Below are positions 1-8,211 of a stretch of DNA of 17,423 nucleotides, piece by piece. The DNA is from RUG11551 sp045586185. GTDB taxonomy: Bacteria > Planctomycetota > Planctomycetia > Pirellulales > Thermoguttaceae. The translations under genes were made by a program, and so were the position numbers. The DNA is taken from assembly GCA_045586185.1 (NCBI GenBank), contig JAZMZV010000141.1, positions 1-17,423 of the forward strand, written 5' to 3'. The first letter of the stretch is position 1. Each line of letters starts with the position of its first letter. Below the pieces are notes generated by a model. It was not told the DNA's origin. It saw only the letters and a program-made list of their open reading frames with translations, and ran no database searches.

Positions 1-9
1 GAAGAAAAA

Positions 10-90
10 AGTGGTAAGTTATAAGTGGTAAGTGGTAAGGACGCAAAGCGTTCATCATACTTACCACTAACTACTAACCACTTACCACTT
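10..90. repeat. Heptamer array, inverted arms (locus A)
   Basis: The left arm (10-39) is built of 7-bp units of the GTGGTAA type and the right arm (60-90) of ACTTACC/ACTAACC units, so the right arm is the inverted complement of the left. Between them lies ACGCAAAGCGT (41-51), itself a small hairpin (ACGC, AAA, GCGT). The array ends 21 bp before the start codon of the sigma54 regulator. No function is known to me; it belongs to the heptamer family described in the findings. Confidence 0.85.
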
Positions 91-111
91 AAAATTCACT
101 CCTGATTCCCC

Positions 112-2130
112 ATGGCATACCTGGTAATTCGAGATGGCGAAAGCTGGAGCACGATATTCCAGCTCATTCCCGGCAAGACGACGACAATCGGGCGAGCGTC
201 GACCAATCAGATTGTACTCAGCGACGACCGATGCAGTCGAACGCATGCGGAAGTCTATTACAATTCCGGCGACTGGTATGTCCGAGATCTCAACAGCCGC
301 AACGGCACGTATCTCAACGCCGACCCTGTAACAACGGACATGCGTCTGGAGCCGGGGCAGATTCTCCGTATCGGCAAGACGCTGCTCTATTTTGTCGAAA
401 ACGTTCAGCAGGCGTACGCCAAATCGTCAGCGCCGCTGCCGCTGACAGACCCGCAAATGACAATCGGCGTCAACGGGGCGGGCGCCCAGCAGAGGGAGTC
501 GGAACTCATTACGCACCGGCGCAACAAAACCCAGCTTTTGGATCAGGGGATTCAGCCAGCCGACGTCCGCGGAAAGACGTCCATGACAACCGACTTGTGC
601 AAGCTGGCTTTGGATTTAAGCCGGGTTGACGACTTCAAAGAGGCGGCGGACAAGGCTCTCGAAGCCCTCATGGAACACATTCCCGTCGATATCGGCGCGG
701 TTATGCTTCTTCCCCCGGAGATTCTGCCGGAACGGTTTACCAACGCCTCTCAGCTTCAGCTTTTAACGTTCCAAAGCCGGCGCGGCGTGAAGTACCGCGG
801 CGTTTCCGACTTCCTGGCAACGACGGTCGTTCGGGAAGGTCAGGGAATCATGGCGCAGGACATCGGCGAAGACAGCTCGCTGGCTCAAAAGGACAGCCGG
901 GGCGAATTGGACGCCAAGAGCATGATCTGCGCTCCGCTTCGGTTTGAACATTCCATTTTGGGGCTGATTCATCTCTTTTCCACCGACGCTATGGAAAAGC
1001 CGGTTCCCGCCGACCTGGACTACGCTCTGGCAGTCGCCGACGCCCTGGCTGTCGTGTTCGACAACCTCAACCACCGGAATCAGCTGGCGCGAAACCTCAA
1101 AAAGGTGGAAAGTGAAAACATGCAGCTGCGCCGTCAACTGGGCGTGCAGTCGGAACTGGTCGGGAACTCCCAAATCATGATGGATATTACCGAGCAGATT
1201 GCTCTGGCGGCGGGCAGTAAAGCGACGGTTCTCATTCGCGGCGAAAGCGGGACGGGAAAAGAACTCGTCGCCCGCGCCATTCATTATTCCAGCGTCCGGG
1301 CGAACAACGCCTTTTTGTGTCTCAACTGCGCTGCGCTGTCGGAAGATCTGCTGGCAAGCGAGCTGTTTGGTCACGAAAAAGGCGCGTTTACCGGCGCAAC
1401 GGAACGCAAAATCGGGAAGTTTGAAGCCGCCGACGGCGGAACGCTCATGCTGGACGAAATCGGCGAAATGAGCCCCAACATTCAGGCGAAGTTCCTCCGC
1501 GTTCTGGAAGGGCATCCCTTTGAACGCGTCGGAGGAAACAAGCCGATTACCGTTGACGTCCGCGTTATCGCCGCCACCAACCGCGACCTCGAAAAGGAAG
1601 TTACGGAAAAGAACTTCCGCCGCGACCTGTTCTTCCGGCTTCGCGTTCTGGAAATCGTCGTTCCGCCGCTGAGAAAGCGTCCGGAAGACATCATCACGCT
1701 GTCGGAATATTTCCTCAAACGGTTCAAAGACGAAACCGGCAGAAAGATCGAAGGGTTCACGCCGTCGGCGATGCGCTGTCTGCAGGAATACCGCTGGCCC
1801 GGCAACGTCAGAGAGCTGAAAAACGTGATTGAACGCGCCGTCGTGTTGTGCCGCAGCGCCAGAATCAGCGAGTCGGACTTGCTCCTTTCCAACCTCGCCA
1901 CAGCCGGCGACTCGTTTACCGCCGGGCCGCAGCAGGAAGGCTCTACCTTCACGCCTTGCTCTCTCACCGACATGGAAGCGCGCCATATCGAAGCGATGAT
2001 GAAATACTGCGAATGGAACAAGAGCCGCGCCGCCTCTTTGCTGGGAATCGAGCGCTCCACGCTGGATAGAAAACTCTTGAGATACAAAATCCGTAAACCC
2101 GCCGGCGTCTGGGACGACGAGAAAGATTAA
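112..2130 (+). CDS. FHA-GAF sigma54-dependent transcriptional activator
   Basis: Cytoplasmic bacterial enhancer-binding protein, 672 aa, expected to remodel sigma54 RNA polymerase at -24/-12 promoters using ATP. Residues 1-95 form an FHA domain with its phosphothreonine-binding pattern: GR at 27-28, SRTHA at 42-46, NGT at 64-66. Residues about 165-325 look like a GAF sensor domain, followed by a short coiled-coil linker. The AAA+ domain (about 348-590) has Walker A GESGTGKE at 377-384, the sigma54-contacting loop GAFTGA at 424-429 and Walker B ending LMLDE at 445-449. Residues 617-660 form a Fis-type helix-turn-helix. All key AAA residues are present, so it should be active. There is no receiver domain, so control is more likely by Ser/Thr phosphopeptides through FHA and a GAF ligand than by a histidine kinase. 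The start is placed on the ATG just before the FHA strand; there is no clear Shine-Dalgarno, only a C-rich leader. Its targets are unknown. Confidence 0.95.
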   Translation: MAYLVIRDGESWSTIFQLIPGKTTTIGRASTNQIVLSDDRCSRTHAEVYYNSGDWYVRDLNSRNGTYLNADPVTTDMRLEPGQILRIGKTLLYFVENVQQAYAKSSAPLPLTDPQMTIGVNGAGAQQRESELITHRRNKTQLLDQGIQPADVRGKTSMTTDLCKLALDLSRVDDFKEAADKALEALMEHIPVDIGAVMLLPPEILPERFTNASQLQLLTFQSRRGVKYRGVSDFLATTVVREGQGIMAQDIGEDSSLAQKDSRGELDAKSMICAPLRFEHSILGLIHLFSTDAMEKPVPADLDYALAVADALAVVFDNLNHRNQLARNLKKVESENMQLRRQLGVQSELVGNSQIMMDITEQIALAAGSKATVLIRGESGTGKELVARAIHYSSVRANNAFLCLNCAALSEDLLASELFGHEKGAFTGATERKIGKFEAADGGTLMLDEIGEMSPNIQAKFLRVLEGHPFERVGGNKPITVDVRVIAATNRDLEKEVTEKNFRRDLFFRLRVLEIVVPPLRKRPEDIITLSEYFLKRFKDETGRKIEGFTPSAMRCLQEYRWPGNVRELKNVIERAVVLCRSARISESDLLLSNLATAGDSFTAGPQQEGSTFTPCSLTDMEARHIEAMMKYCEWNKSRAASLLGIERSTLDRKLLRYKIRKPAGVWDDEKD

Positions 2131-2133
2131 TTA

Positions 2134-2169
2134 GGAATTCGGAATGCGGAATTCGGAATTACGCAAGCG
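2134..2169. repeat. Heptamer array (locus B)
   Basis: Units of the types GGAATTC and GGAATGC repeat at 7-bp spacing from 2134, ending in the core ACGCAAGCG (2161-2169). The array begins 3 bp after the stop codon of the sigma54 regulator. Only the left arm and core are obvious; the following DNA switches to a different, roughly 10-bp repeat. Confidence 0.8.
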
Positions 2170-2175
2170 TCGGCA

Positions 2176-2276
2176 ATGGGAATTGCTGGGATGCTCTGGG
2201 AACTGCTGGGAATTCTCCCAGAAGTCTCCCAGCTCTCTCTCAGAAGTCTCCCAGATAGATTCTCCCATACCTACGC
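2176..2276. repeat. CTGGGA/TCCCAG inverted decamer array
   Basis: CTGGGA-containing units of about 10 bp (2178-2211) are mirrored by TCCCAG units (2216-2275), with a central palindrome CTGGGAATTCTCCCAG (2206-2221). The RNA could fold into a long imperfect hairpin between the sigma54 regulator and the promoter of the next gene. It lacks a T-run directly after the stem, so it is not a classical intrinsic terminator, although it may slow read-through. Confidence 0.7.
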
Positions 2277-2339
2277 TTTACCAATCCCGAATTCTTTTCC
2301 TAATTTCTCATAAAAAATCTCAAAAAATTTTTAAATTGC

Positions 2340-2368
2340 TTGACATTCTCTGAAAATGTGATTATAAT
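2340..2368 (+). promoter_or_regulatory. Strong sigma70-type promoter for the PEP-CTERM repeat protein
   Basis: TTGACA (2340-2345) and TATAAT (2363-2368) are separated by exactly 17 bp, matching the housekeeping consensus at all twelve positions. A second TATAAT follows at 2373-2378. Transcription would start near 2375 and give a leader of about 100 nt before the ATG at 2478. The surroundings are AT-rich. Confidence 0.85.
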
Positions 2369-2477
2369 ATGATATAATGTATAAGAAGTATAGGCAAATT
2401 GTATCTTTACATTCCGCCTGCCGTTTTCCTTGAATATCATATTTTTCCCAACTATACAGATTTTACTGGAGAATACG

Positions 2478-5400
2478 ATGGCTGTCGTTAAATCCTGTTT
2501 CCGTCAGATTTCGTTACACAATTCGTTTGTTGCGGTTATTGCTTCGCTGGTTGTCGGCTTGTTTGTCAGTCCTGCTAACGCAGATCGCGTTGTTTATACG
2601 CTCGGCGACGACATTCCCGCAACCATTATCGGCGACCCGGTCAGTGGAGATTTGGAACTCAACGCTGTAAACGGCGAAATCATATATACAGGAACGGTCA
2701 GCGACGTTTCCAGCACGGTTCCCACAAACCTGTATGCAACGGGAACCTGGGGAACGGACAGCGGAGCGCGAGTTAACCTTCGAGGCGCGTTTCCGTATAC
2801 CGGCGTTTCCACGGTGGATTGTTACGTATTGGTATTTAAGGGCAACGGTTCAAATACATCGATTACCTCTGCCGGGTTTGCGGGAAACGGGAAAATTGCG
2901 ATTGAAGGCGTCAACGGCACAAACAATCGAAATATGACCCTGAGCTTCACAGCTGACCCTTCAACGCCTCAGCCCCATACAGGAATCTTTCAAATTAACG
3001 GCGCTACCAGACTTAACCTGCCAACTGACGCCAATCTCGGCAATTCTACTCTAAGAATGATAGGAGGCAGTTCAAACTACTATACAGAAATGGGATTCAA
3101 CGGCGTTGCAAAAACCGTATCGTTTAACGACGTCATAACTACAAATGGGTATGCTCGCGTTATGAACTTAAACGACTCGATAGCCGCGGACGACTTAAAC
3201 ACGCTTTCGCTGAAATCCGGAACGTTTACCGGTGAAATGGGACGTTATGCCATGTCTTCGGATCTTTCGTCTACGCGTTTTGTAAACTATTTCAATTTGA
3301 TAAAAGCCAGCGACGGAACGGACAACGGCGGAACGCTCACTCTGTCCGGTCCCGTTTATTACAAGGGCAAGACAACCATTGACGGAGGAACGCTGGTAGT
3401 TTCCAACAGCGATTTCGTATCCTCCAGCGATCTGACGGGTTCCGGGACGTTGAAGCTGTCAGGCAACAACAGGTATTTCAACATTGCCAGCGATACGCCC
3501 TCTGATTTTACCGGTACAATTCAGATTGCCGATTCCAGCATATCTGCCAACACCCGCATTAAACTCGCTGCTGCAACGTATTCATGGAGCAACAACGCTT
3601 TGCAAACAACCTATTCCGCAACAGACGTCAGTCTGCCGAAAGCCAAGCTGGTCCTAAATGGAAACACATCCGGCAAGTATTCGGAATTGGCGTTTGAGTA
3701 TAAGAATTCCAGCTTCACAATCGGGACGTTAAACGGCAACATGTACGGCAGAATTCTTAACCTTGATTCGTCCATAACCACAGCAACATATAATAATTTA
3801 ACCGTCAGCAACGGAAACTACGCTGGAGAAATCGGTCGAAGCAACGACACGTCATACCCTTATGTAAACCATATCAATTTCATTAAAGCAAATGACGGTT
3901 CAGCAGACGGTGGAACGCTCACATTCTCCAATAAATACATCCTGTACGACGGTACAACCACAATCGAAGGCGGAACGCTGGAAATCACCAACGCGATTAC
4001 CGAAGATACCAATTATCAGTATTATGCGCGTTCAACAGCTTTGAAAGGTTCTGGAAACCTGAGTTTCACCGGAAAAAACTGGACTGTGTTCAGCATCAAT
4101 ACCGCTGATACTGCAACTCCGCAAGAGTTTTCTGGAACCGTCAACGTTGCCGATTCCTCCAAAATCATGATTAAAAACGAAGCCAACGCCGTCAAAGACC
4201 TTAACTTGGGCAATGCTGCGCTGAATCTTGGCAAGAATGCAACTGTCGGCTTGCACGTAAATAGCGGAAACGTTTCAACGCTGACGGTAAATGAACTCAA
4301 TACCGAAACCGGCTCTACTATTCGTCTTTGCACGACGTCTCCCGGCGAAGGGAAATTCGGAACGCTTACCGTTGGTTCTGGAACGGTCAACGGAAATCTA
4401 GGCGTGGTTACAGACAACTATAATAACTGGGTCAATCTGGTTAAAGTCTCAGACGGCTCGGAAGACGGCGGAACGCTCACTATTAAAGGACAGGATTATT
4501 ATACAGGTGCAACGACAATCGACGCCGGAACGCTTTGCTTTGAAAACAACGGTACTGGATACAAGTACTTCACCGCATCAACGGCTCTTAAAGGTTCTGG
4601 AACGTTAGACCTTCAAGGCAATGACTGGATTGGGTTCAGCATCAACGCTGACGCCGCTGAACCTCAAGAGTTCACCGGTACAGTCAACGTTAAAAACAAG
4701 ATCATGATTCGAGCTGCCGACAATACGAAAAATCTCAACTTGGGCAATGGTACGCTGCACCTCGAAGAAAACGCTCTTGTTGGTTTGCATGTACAAGGCA
4801 GCGAAATTTCCGCTTTGACAGTTAAAGAACTCAATACAGAACCCGGTTCAACGGTTCGTCTTTGTTCTGCTAACCCGGGAGCGAATAAATTTGGAACGCT
4901 GACCGTTGGTTCCGGAACTGTCAACGGGAATTTGGGCGAAGACCATTCCACTAACAAATATTACAATCAGGTCAATCTGGTTAAAGTCTCTGACGGCTCA
5001 GACGACGGAGGAACGCTGACGATTTCTGGCACGAACTTCTATACCGGGTCAATCGACATTCAAGAGGGAACGCTCAAACTGACAGACGCCGCCACGTTAA
5101 GCCAAGGCGCAACAACCATCGGCGAAGCTGGCGTTTTGGAATTCGCTATTGCTAACGGCGAAATGCAGGTCAGCATTACAACCGCCAACCCGATTTCCGG
5201 CGCTGGTCAGATTGTCAAGTCCGGTTCTGGAACGTTGAGACTCGACAACCTCGAAGCTCCCAGTACCATTTCAGCCGATTTGTTTACCGTCAACGCAGGC
5301 GAACTGGATTTCAGAGGAGACTTTAATGGCGACATCGAAATCATCAATGGCGCGGTCTTCTCGCCCGGCAATTCCGTTGGAACGCTGAACGTAACAGGCG

Positions 5401-5801
5401 ACGTTTCGATTATCGACGGAACGGCTCTGTTTGAATTTGGAGATTATACCGGCGCGGACGAAAATCACGACGTTTTGACAATTCTCGGAGCAGACAACCT
5501 CTTTACGGCTGGCGACGGCATGATTTCTCTGGCGTTTGACGGCGATCCTAACGCCTGGGCAACGGACGGCGGCGAATACAAGCTGGTATCCAACGAAGGA
5601 TTTACCGTTGGAGATAAATCGTCTTGGCTGTCCAACTACACAGACCTGTTTACTCTGGACGGCAGAAGCGACGGTTTGTATCTGATCGCCGGCGCTTCTC
5701 CGACGCCCGAACCCGGCTCTGGCGTTCCTGAACCGTCCACTTGGGCGTTGCTGTTACTCGGCGCAGCGGGCTTGATGTACTGGCGGAAAAAGAATGCGTA
5801 A
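2478..5801 (+). CDS. Secreted repeat protein with PEP-CTERM sorting signal
   Basis: Predicted 1107-residue exported surface protein. The ATG at 2478 is preferred over an in-frame upstream ATG at 2430 because GGAG (2468-2471) sits 6 bp before it and the signal peptide then starts normally: basic start, hydrophobic core, cleavage after SPANA near residue 35. The body is Gly/Thr/Asn-rich beta-repeat sequence like autotransporter-associated strand repeats; the hallmark DGGTL/NGGTL recurs near residues 282, 477, 663 and 843. Two subtypes of a roughly 180-195-residue module are seen, the last two being a clear tandem duplication. SPGNSVGTL near 961 is typical of large PEP-CTERM proteins. The C-terminus (about 1082-1107) has VPEPSTWALL, a hydrophobic helix and a WRKK basic end, the exosortase-type tail; no beta-barrel translocator is present. 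Its strong promoter suggests abundance. Adhesin or matrix protein is the likely role; the ligand is unknown. Confidence 0.9.
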   Translation: MAVVKSCFRQISLHNSFVAVIASLVVGLFVSPANADRVVYTLGDDIPATIIGDPVSGDLELNAVNGEIIYTGTVSDVSSTVPTNLYATGTWGTDSGARVNLRGAFPYTGVSTVDCYVLVFKGNGSNTSITSAGFAGNGKIAIEGVNGTNNRNMTLSFTADPSTPQPHTGIFQINGATRLNLPTDANLGNSTLRMIGGSSNYYTEMGFNGVAKTVSFNDVITTNGYARVMNLNDSIAADDLNTLSLKSGTFTGEMGRYAMSSDLSSTRFVNYFNLIKASDGTDNGGTLTLSGPVYYKGKTTIDGGTLVVSNSDFVSSSDLTGSGTLKLSGNNRYFNIASDTPSDFTGTIQIADSSISANTRIKLAAATYSWSNNALQTTYSATDVSLPKAKLVLNGNTSGKYSELAFEYKNSSFTIGTLNGNMYGRILNLDSSITTATYNNLTVSNGNYAGEIGRSNDTSYPYVNHINFIKANDGSADGGTLTFSNKYILYDGTTTIEGGTLEITNAITEDTNYQYYARSTALKGSGNLSFTGKNWTVFSINTADTATPQEFSGTVNVADSSKIMIKNEANAVKDLNLGNAALNLGKNATVGLHVNSGNVSTLTVNELNTETGSTIRLCTTSPGEGKFGTLTVGSGTVNGNLGVVTDNYNNWVNLVKVSDGSEDGGTLTIKGQDYYTGATTIDAGTLCFENNGTGYKYFTASTALKGSGTLDLQGNDWIGFSINADAAEPQEFTGTVNVKNKIMIRAADNTKNLNLGNGTLHLEENALVGLHVQGSEISALTVKELNTEPGSTVRLCSANPGANKFGTLTVGSGTVNGNLGEDHSTNKYYNQVNLVKVSDGSDDGGTLTISGTNFYTGSIDIQEGTLKLTDAATLSQGATTIGEAGVLEFAIANGEMQVSITTANPISGAGQIVKSGSGTLRLDNLEAPSTISADLFTVNAGELDFRGDFNGDIEIINGAVFSPGNSVGTLNVTGDVSIIDGTALFEFGDYTGADENHDVLTILGADNLFTAGDGMISLAFDGDPNAWATDGGEYKLVSNEGFTVGDKSSWLSNYTDLFTLDGRSDGLYLIAGASPTPEPGSGVPEPSTWALLLLGAAGLMYWRKKNA
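4030..5085 (+). repeat. Internal tandem duplication in the repeat protein
   Basis: Two in-frame copies of about 540 bp, starting near 4030 and 4577, encode matching modules. Both begin with STALKGSG, pass through FGTLTVGSGTVNGNLG and VNLVKVSDGS, and end in an aspartate-rich DGGTLTI block. The DNA is recognisably similar, so the duplication is fairly recent. A looser pair of a related module precedes it (about 3020-3400 and 3640-3960). Confidence 0.8.
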
Positions 5802-5816
5802 TTCGTAATGCGTAAG
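5795..5816. repeat. Heptamer array overlapping a stop codon (locus C, left arm)
   Basis: GTAATTC/GTAATGC-type units run through the end of the preceding coding region: the last codons and the TAA (5799-5801) of the repeat protein lie inside the array, which ends in a GCGTAAGCG core. The matching arm (GGAATTC/GGAATGC units on the other strand) is at 5911-5945, beyond the terminator. Confidence 0.75.
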
Positions 5817-5835
5817 CGTTATACAAAATCAGACT

Positions 5836-5859
5836 GCGGGAGGAAACTCCCGCTTTTTT
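5836..5859 (+). terminator. Intrinsic terminator of the repeat protein gene
   Basis: GCGGGAG (5836-5842), a GAAA tetraloop and CTCCCGC (5847-5853) form a perfect 7-bp GC-rich stem followed directly by six T. It lies 34 bp after the stop codon, between the two arms of the heptamer locus C. Confidence 0.93.
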
Positions 5860-5892
5860 GTTTTCCCCGATCTTTTTTGTTCCGCTCATAAT

Positions 5893-5945
5893 CTTCGCTA
5901 ATCGCGAAGCGCCAATTCCGCATTCCGAATTCCGCATTCCGAATT
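5893..5945. repeat. Small hairpin plus heptamer array (locus C, right arm)
   Basis: CTTCGC (5893-5898) and GCGAAG (5904-5909) form a 6-bp stem; from 5911 CATTCCG/AATTCCG-type units repeat every 7 bp to 5945. This arm is the approximate inverse complement of the array at 5795-5816. It is followed by a run of eight C (5957-5964). Confidence 0.75.
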
Positions 5946-5966
5946 AAAATTTTTCTCCCCCCCCGG

Positions 5967-5995
5967 TTGTACTGAATGCACAAATAGGATATAAT
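5967..5995 (+). promoter_or_regulatory. Probable promoter of the ACT / ligase unit
   Basis: A perfect -10 TATAAT (5990-5995) lies 17 bp after TTGTAC (5967-5972), a weak -35. The position fits a leader of about 75 nt before the ATG at 6077. The -10 is convincing, the -35 is not. Confidence 0.6.
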
Positions 5996-6076
5996 ATATA
6001 GTTAGAGGAATAACTATAGTTTTCTTTTTTCATTGCGGAGTTCGTCTACACGACGAGTTCACAGGAGATAAAAAAC

Positions 6077-6514
6077 ATGAAAATCAAGCAAGTTTCCGTT
6101 TTTTTGGAAAATAAGCCGGGACGCCTGTACGAAGTGTGCAAGCATTTGGCGGACGCTGACATCAACCTCGTTACCCTTTCGCTGGCGGATACCGAACAGT
6201 TCGGCATTCTCCGTCTGATTGTCGAGGATTGGGAAAAGGCGAAGCAGCTCATGGAAGCCGACGGCCGCGTCGTCAAAATCGTCGACGTCGTTGCAACGGA
6301 AATCAAAGACGAGCCCGGCGGACTGGCTCGCGTTCTGAAGGTCTTTGATGAAGCCAACGTCAACGTTGAATACATGTACGCGTTCACCCGCAAAATGGAA
6401 GATTCCGCTATTCTGATTCTTCGATTCGACAACCCCGATTTCGCTATCGATGCCCTCCAGAAAGCCGGCATTCGCGTCATTTCGTCAGAAGAACTGTTTA
6501 AGAACCTTAGATAA
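6077..6514 (+). CDS. Tandem ACT domain protein
   Basis: Small cytoplasmic protein of 145 residues made of two ACT domains, about 3-68 and 71-140. Each has the ligand-loop pattern: NKPGRL at 12-17 and DEPGGL in the second. ACT domains bind amino acids and act as allosteric sensors. Here no enzyme domain is attached, so the protein probably senses an amino acid or regulates a partner. AGGAGA at 6063-6068, 8 bp before the ATG, fixes the start. The next gene, a phenylacetate-CoA ligase family member, starts 102 bp later on the same strand; free tandem-ACT proteins next to such ligases are a known arrangement in anaerobic bacteria and archaea. That context suggests sensing of an aromatic amino acid, as an inference. 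The domain call is firm, the ligand is unknown. Confidence 0.9.
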   Translation: MKIKQVSVFLENKPGRLYEVCKHLADADINLVTLSLADTEQFGILRLIVEDWEKAKQLMEADGRVVKIVDVVATEIKDEPGGLARVLKVFDEANVNVEYMYAFTRKMEDSAILILRFDNPDFAIDALQKAGIRVISSEELFKNLR

Positions 6515-6524
6515 GAGTTAAAAG

Positions 6525-6604
6525 CTAGTGCGTAGCGCCTAGTGCATAGGGAGCAAAGCGATTCATTAAATCCTATGCACTATGCACTAAGTACTATGCA
6601 CTAA
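6525..6604. repeat. Heptamer array, inverted arms (locus D)
   Basis: The left arm (6525-6550) contains TAGTGCATAGG and the right arm (6572-6604) begins with its exact complement CCTATGCACTA, giving an 11-bp perfect stem (6540-6550 with 6572-6582). The right arm continues as CTATGCA-type units every 7 bp. The loop carries GCAAAGCG (6553-6560), followed by TTCAT one base later, as in locus A. It fills the gap between the ACT and ligase genes, ending 12 bp before the next ATG. Confidence 0.88.
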
Positions 6605-6616
6605 TCCCTACCCACC

Positions 6617-7939
6617 ATGAAAGACCTATCTTTTCCTCCGCGAATTTGGAATCCGGCGGAGTGTATGGATCGCGAAGACCTCGAGGCTTTGCAATTGTAT
6701 CGACTTAAAGAGGCGGTTGCCCGCATGTCAATCGTCCCGATGTATCAAAAAAAGTTCAAGGAAGCTGGCGTTTCCGTTGAAGATATTAAAACGCTGGACG
6801 ACATCCGCCGTCTTCCGTTTACAACCAAACAGGATTTGCGCGAAGGCTATCCGCTGGACTATATCGCCGTTCATCGTTCGGAAATCGCCCGAATTCACGG
6901 CTCGTCCGGCACGACCGGCAAACCGACCTTTATGGCGTACACGCAGGAAGACCTCCGTACGTGGGCGGACTTGTGTTCCCGATTCCTCGTCGCTGGCGGG
7001 CTTCAGCCGCACCATCTGGTTCAGATCTCGTTCGGGTACGGCATGTTTACCGGCGGATTTGGTCTGCATTACGGCGTTGAGAACGTCGGCGCAGCCGTCA
7101 TTCCGCTGGCGGCTGGCAACACGCCCCGACAGGTTATGTCGCTGATGGATCTCAAGCCGGAAACGCTTATCTGTACGCCGTCGTACGCAACCGTTATTGC
7201 GGAAGAAGTGCAGCGGCAGGGCATCACGCCAGACGAACTGCCGCTGAAATACGCTCACGTCGGCTCGGAACCGTGGACGGAAGACATGCGCCATCGCATT
7301 CAGGACGCCATGGGAATTATGGTCTTCGACAACTGGGGGCTTTCCGAGGCGTTCGGCCCCGGCGTTTCCGGAGAATGCGTCTACCAGCACGGCATGCACA
7401 TTCAGGAAGACCGCTTCATTCTCGAATGTCTTAATCCGGACACGCTGGAACCGGTCAAGCCCGGCGAGCTGGGAGAACTGGTTATTACCAGCCTGTCCCG
7501 CAAGGCGATGTCGATTATCCGATACCGAACCCGCGACCTGGCGTACATTCTCGACGAAGGTCCCTGCAAGTGCGGCAGAACGACAAAGAGAATGTCCCGA
7601 ATCAAGGGTCGTTCAGACGACATGTTTATCATCCGCGGCGTCAACGTCTTCCCGACCCAAATCGAGGAAGCGCTCTTGCGCGTCAAAGGCACGGCTCCGC
7701 ATTACGTTATTGAAATCGACCGTCCCGGCGCCATGGACGAAATGACCGTCAACGTCGAGATTCTGCCGGAATACTTCTCCGACAAGATGTCCGACATGAA
7801 AGACATTTCCCAGAAGATCGGCGACGCAATCAAGTCCGTAACCGGCGTCCGAGCGAAACTCAACCTCGTTCAGTACGCTACGCTGGAACGATTCCTCGGC
7901 AAAGCCAAACGCGTTATCGACAAACGCAAGCTGGGATAA
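6617..7939 (+). CDS. Phenylacetate-CoA ligase family enzyme (PaaK-like)
   Basis: ATP-dependent acyl-CoA synthetase of the ANL superfamily, 440 aa, a full-length size for PaaK. It would activate an aryl acid such as phenylacetate to an adenylate and then to the CoA thioester in the cytoplasm. Visible motifs: the phosphate-binding loop HGSSGTTGKP at 94-103; DNWGLSEAFGPG at 238-249, the PaaK form of the adenylate-binding motif; YRTRD at 303-307; GRSDDMFIIRG at 331-341, the hinge; and GKAKRV at 428-433 with a candidate catalytic lysine. C317, C319 with CGR follow the usual small cysteine motif. It probably shares a transcript with the tandem-ACT gene 102 bp upstream. The start has no Shine-Dalgarno but matches the family N-terminus. 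In fermentative anaerobes relatives often use phenylacetate, indoleacetate or similar products of amino-acid breakdown; the exact substrate cannot be read from sequence. Confidence 0.93.
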   Translation: MKDLSFPPRIWNPAECMDREDLEALQLYRLKEAVARMSIVPMYQKKFKEAGVSVEDIKTLDDIRRLPFTTKQDLREGYPLDYIAVHRSEIARIHGSSGTTGKPTFMAYTQEDLRTWADLCSRFLVAGGLQPHHLVQISFGYGMFTGGFGLHYGVENVGAAVIPLAAGNTPRQVMSLMDLKPETLICTPSYATVIAEEVQRQGITPDELPLKYAHVGSEPWTEDMRHRIQDAMGIMVFDNWGLSEAFGPGVSGECVYQHGMHIQEDRFILECLNPDTLEPVKPGELGELVITSLSRKAMSIIRYRTRDLAYILDEGPCKCGRTTKRMSRIKGRSDDMFIIRGVNVFPTQIEEALLRVKGTAPHYVIEIDRPGAMDEMTVNVEILPEYFSDKMSDMKDISQKIGDAIKSVTGVRAKLNLVQYATLERFLGKAKRVIDKRKLG

Positions 7940-7944
7940 CGATT

Positions 7945-7985
7945 AATGCGTAATTCGTAATTCGGAATGCGGAATTACGCAAGCG
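7945..7985. repeat. Heptamer array (locus E)
   Basis: GTAATTC and GGAATGC units repeat every 7 bp and end in ATTACGCAAGCG (7974-7985). The array starts 5 bp after the ligase stop codon and closely resembles locus B, including the same core. Confidence 0.82.
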
Positions 7986-7999
7986 CTCCCCGATGGTTT

Positions 8000-8063
8000 T
8001 GAGCAGGTCAACTCGCACACGGATTTTACGGATTAAACGGATTCGCGCCGATTGATTAATGAA
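8000..8063 (-). repeat. Dispersed AATCCGTNN repeat, copy 1
   Basis: Read on the minus strand this contains three AATCCGT units at about 9-bp spacing, preceded by CAATCGGCGC and followed by GTGTGCG and GACCTGC. It matches copies at 9560-9617 and 13887-13949. It lies about 60 bp after the stop codon of the ligase gene. Confidence 0.8.
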
Positions 8064-8090
8064 AGGCGGTAATGAAGTGAGCGTAGCGAA

Positions 8091-8193
8091 CGGAATTACG
8101 CATAGGCGGGCGTCTGCCCGCCTACCAATAAAATGACCCGCAAAAATTCTGCGACGCAGCCGAAAATGCTACCGGGTCGCGGACGAAGTCCGC
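8091..8193. repeat. Palindrome cluster 3' of the ankyrin gene
   Basis: After a fragment of the heptamer core (GGAATTACGCA, 8092-8102) come two perfect hairpins: GGCGGGC/GCCCGCC with a GTCT loop (8105-8122) and GCGGAC/GTCCGC with a GAA loop (8179-8193). They resemble REP-type palindromes. The cluster ends 18 bp from the ankyrin stop codon. Neither stem is followed by a T-run on the minus strand. Confidence 0.75.
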
Positions 8194-8211
8194 CCCCGCT
8201 AAATAATCGTT

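Noticed and set aside
10..90. CRISPR array
   Set aside because: Units are 7 bp with no spacers, and the arms are inverted; no cas gene is near.
763..1986. Open frame of 407 codons on the minus strand
   Set aside because: It lies fully opposite the sigma54 regulator, whose domains and motifs are intact; the long frame follows from the codon bias of that gene.
2144..2353. 69-codon open frame after the sigma54 regulator
   Set aside because: It consists of heptamer and decamer repeats and runs into the promoter region; no ribosome site and no protein-like composition.
2430..2477. Upstream in-frame ATG of the PEP-CTERM repeat protein
   Set aside because: It would put 16 residues before a normal signal peptide and has no ribosome site, whereas GGAG is well placed for the ATG at 2478.
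2131..2477. Sigma54 (-24/-12) promoter controlled by the adjacent activator
   Set aside because: No TGGCA-N7-TTGC pattern was found here or before the other genes; the promoter seen is sigma70 type.
5957..5964. Run of eight C as a phase-variation tract
   Set aside because: It is outside coding sequence and upstream of the -35; length change could affect expression, but nothing supports a switch.
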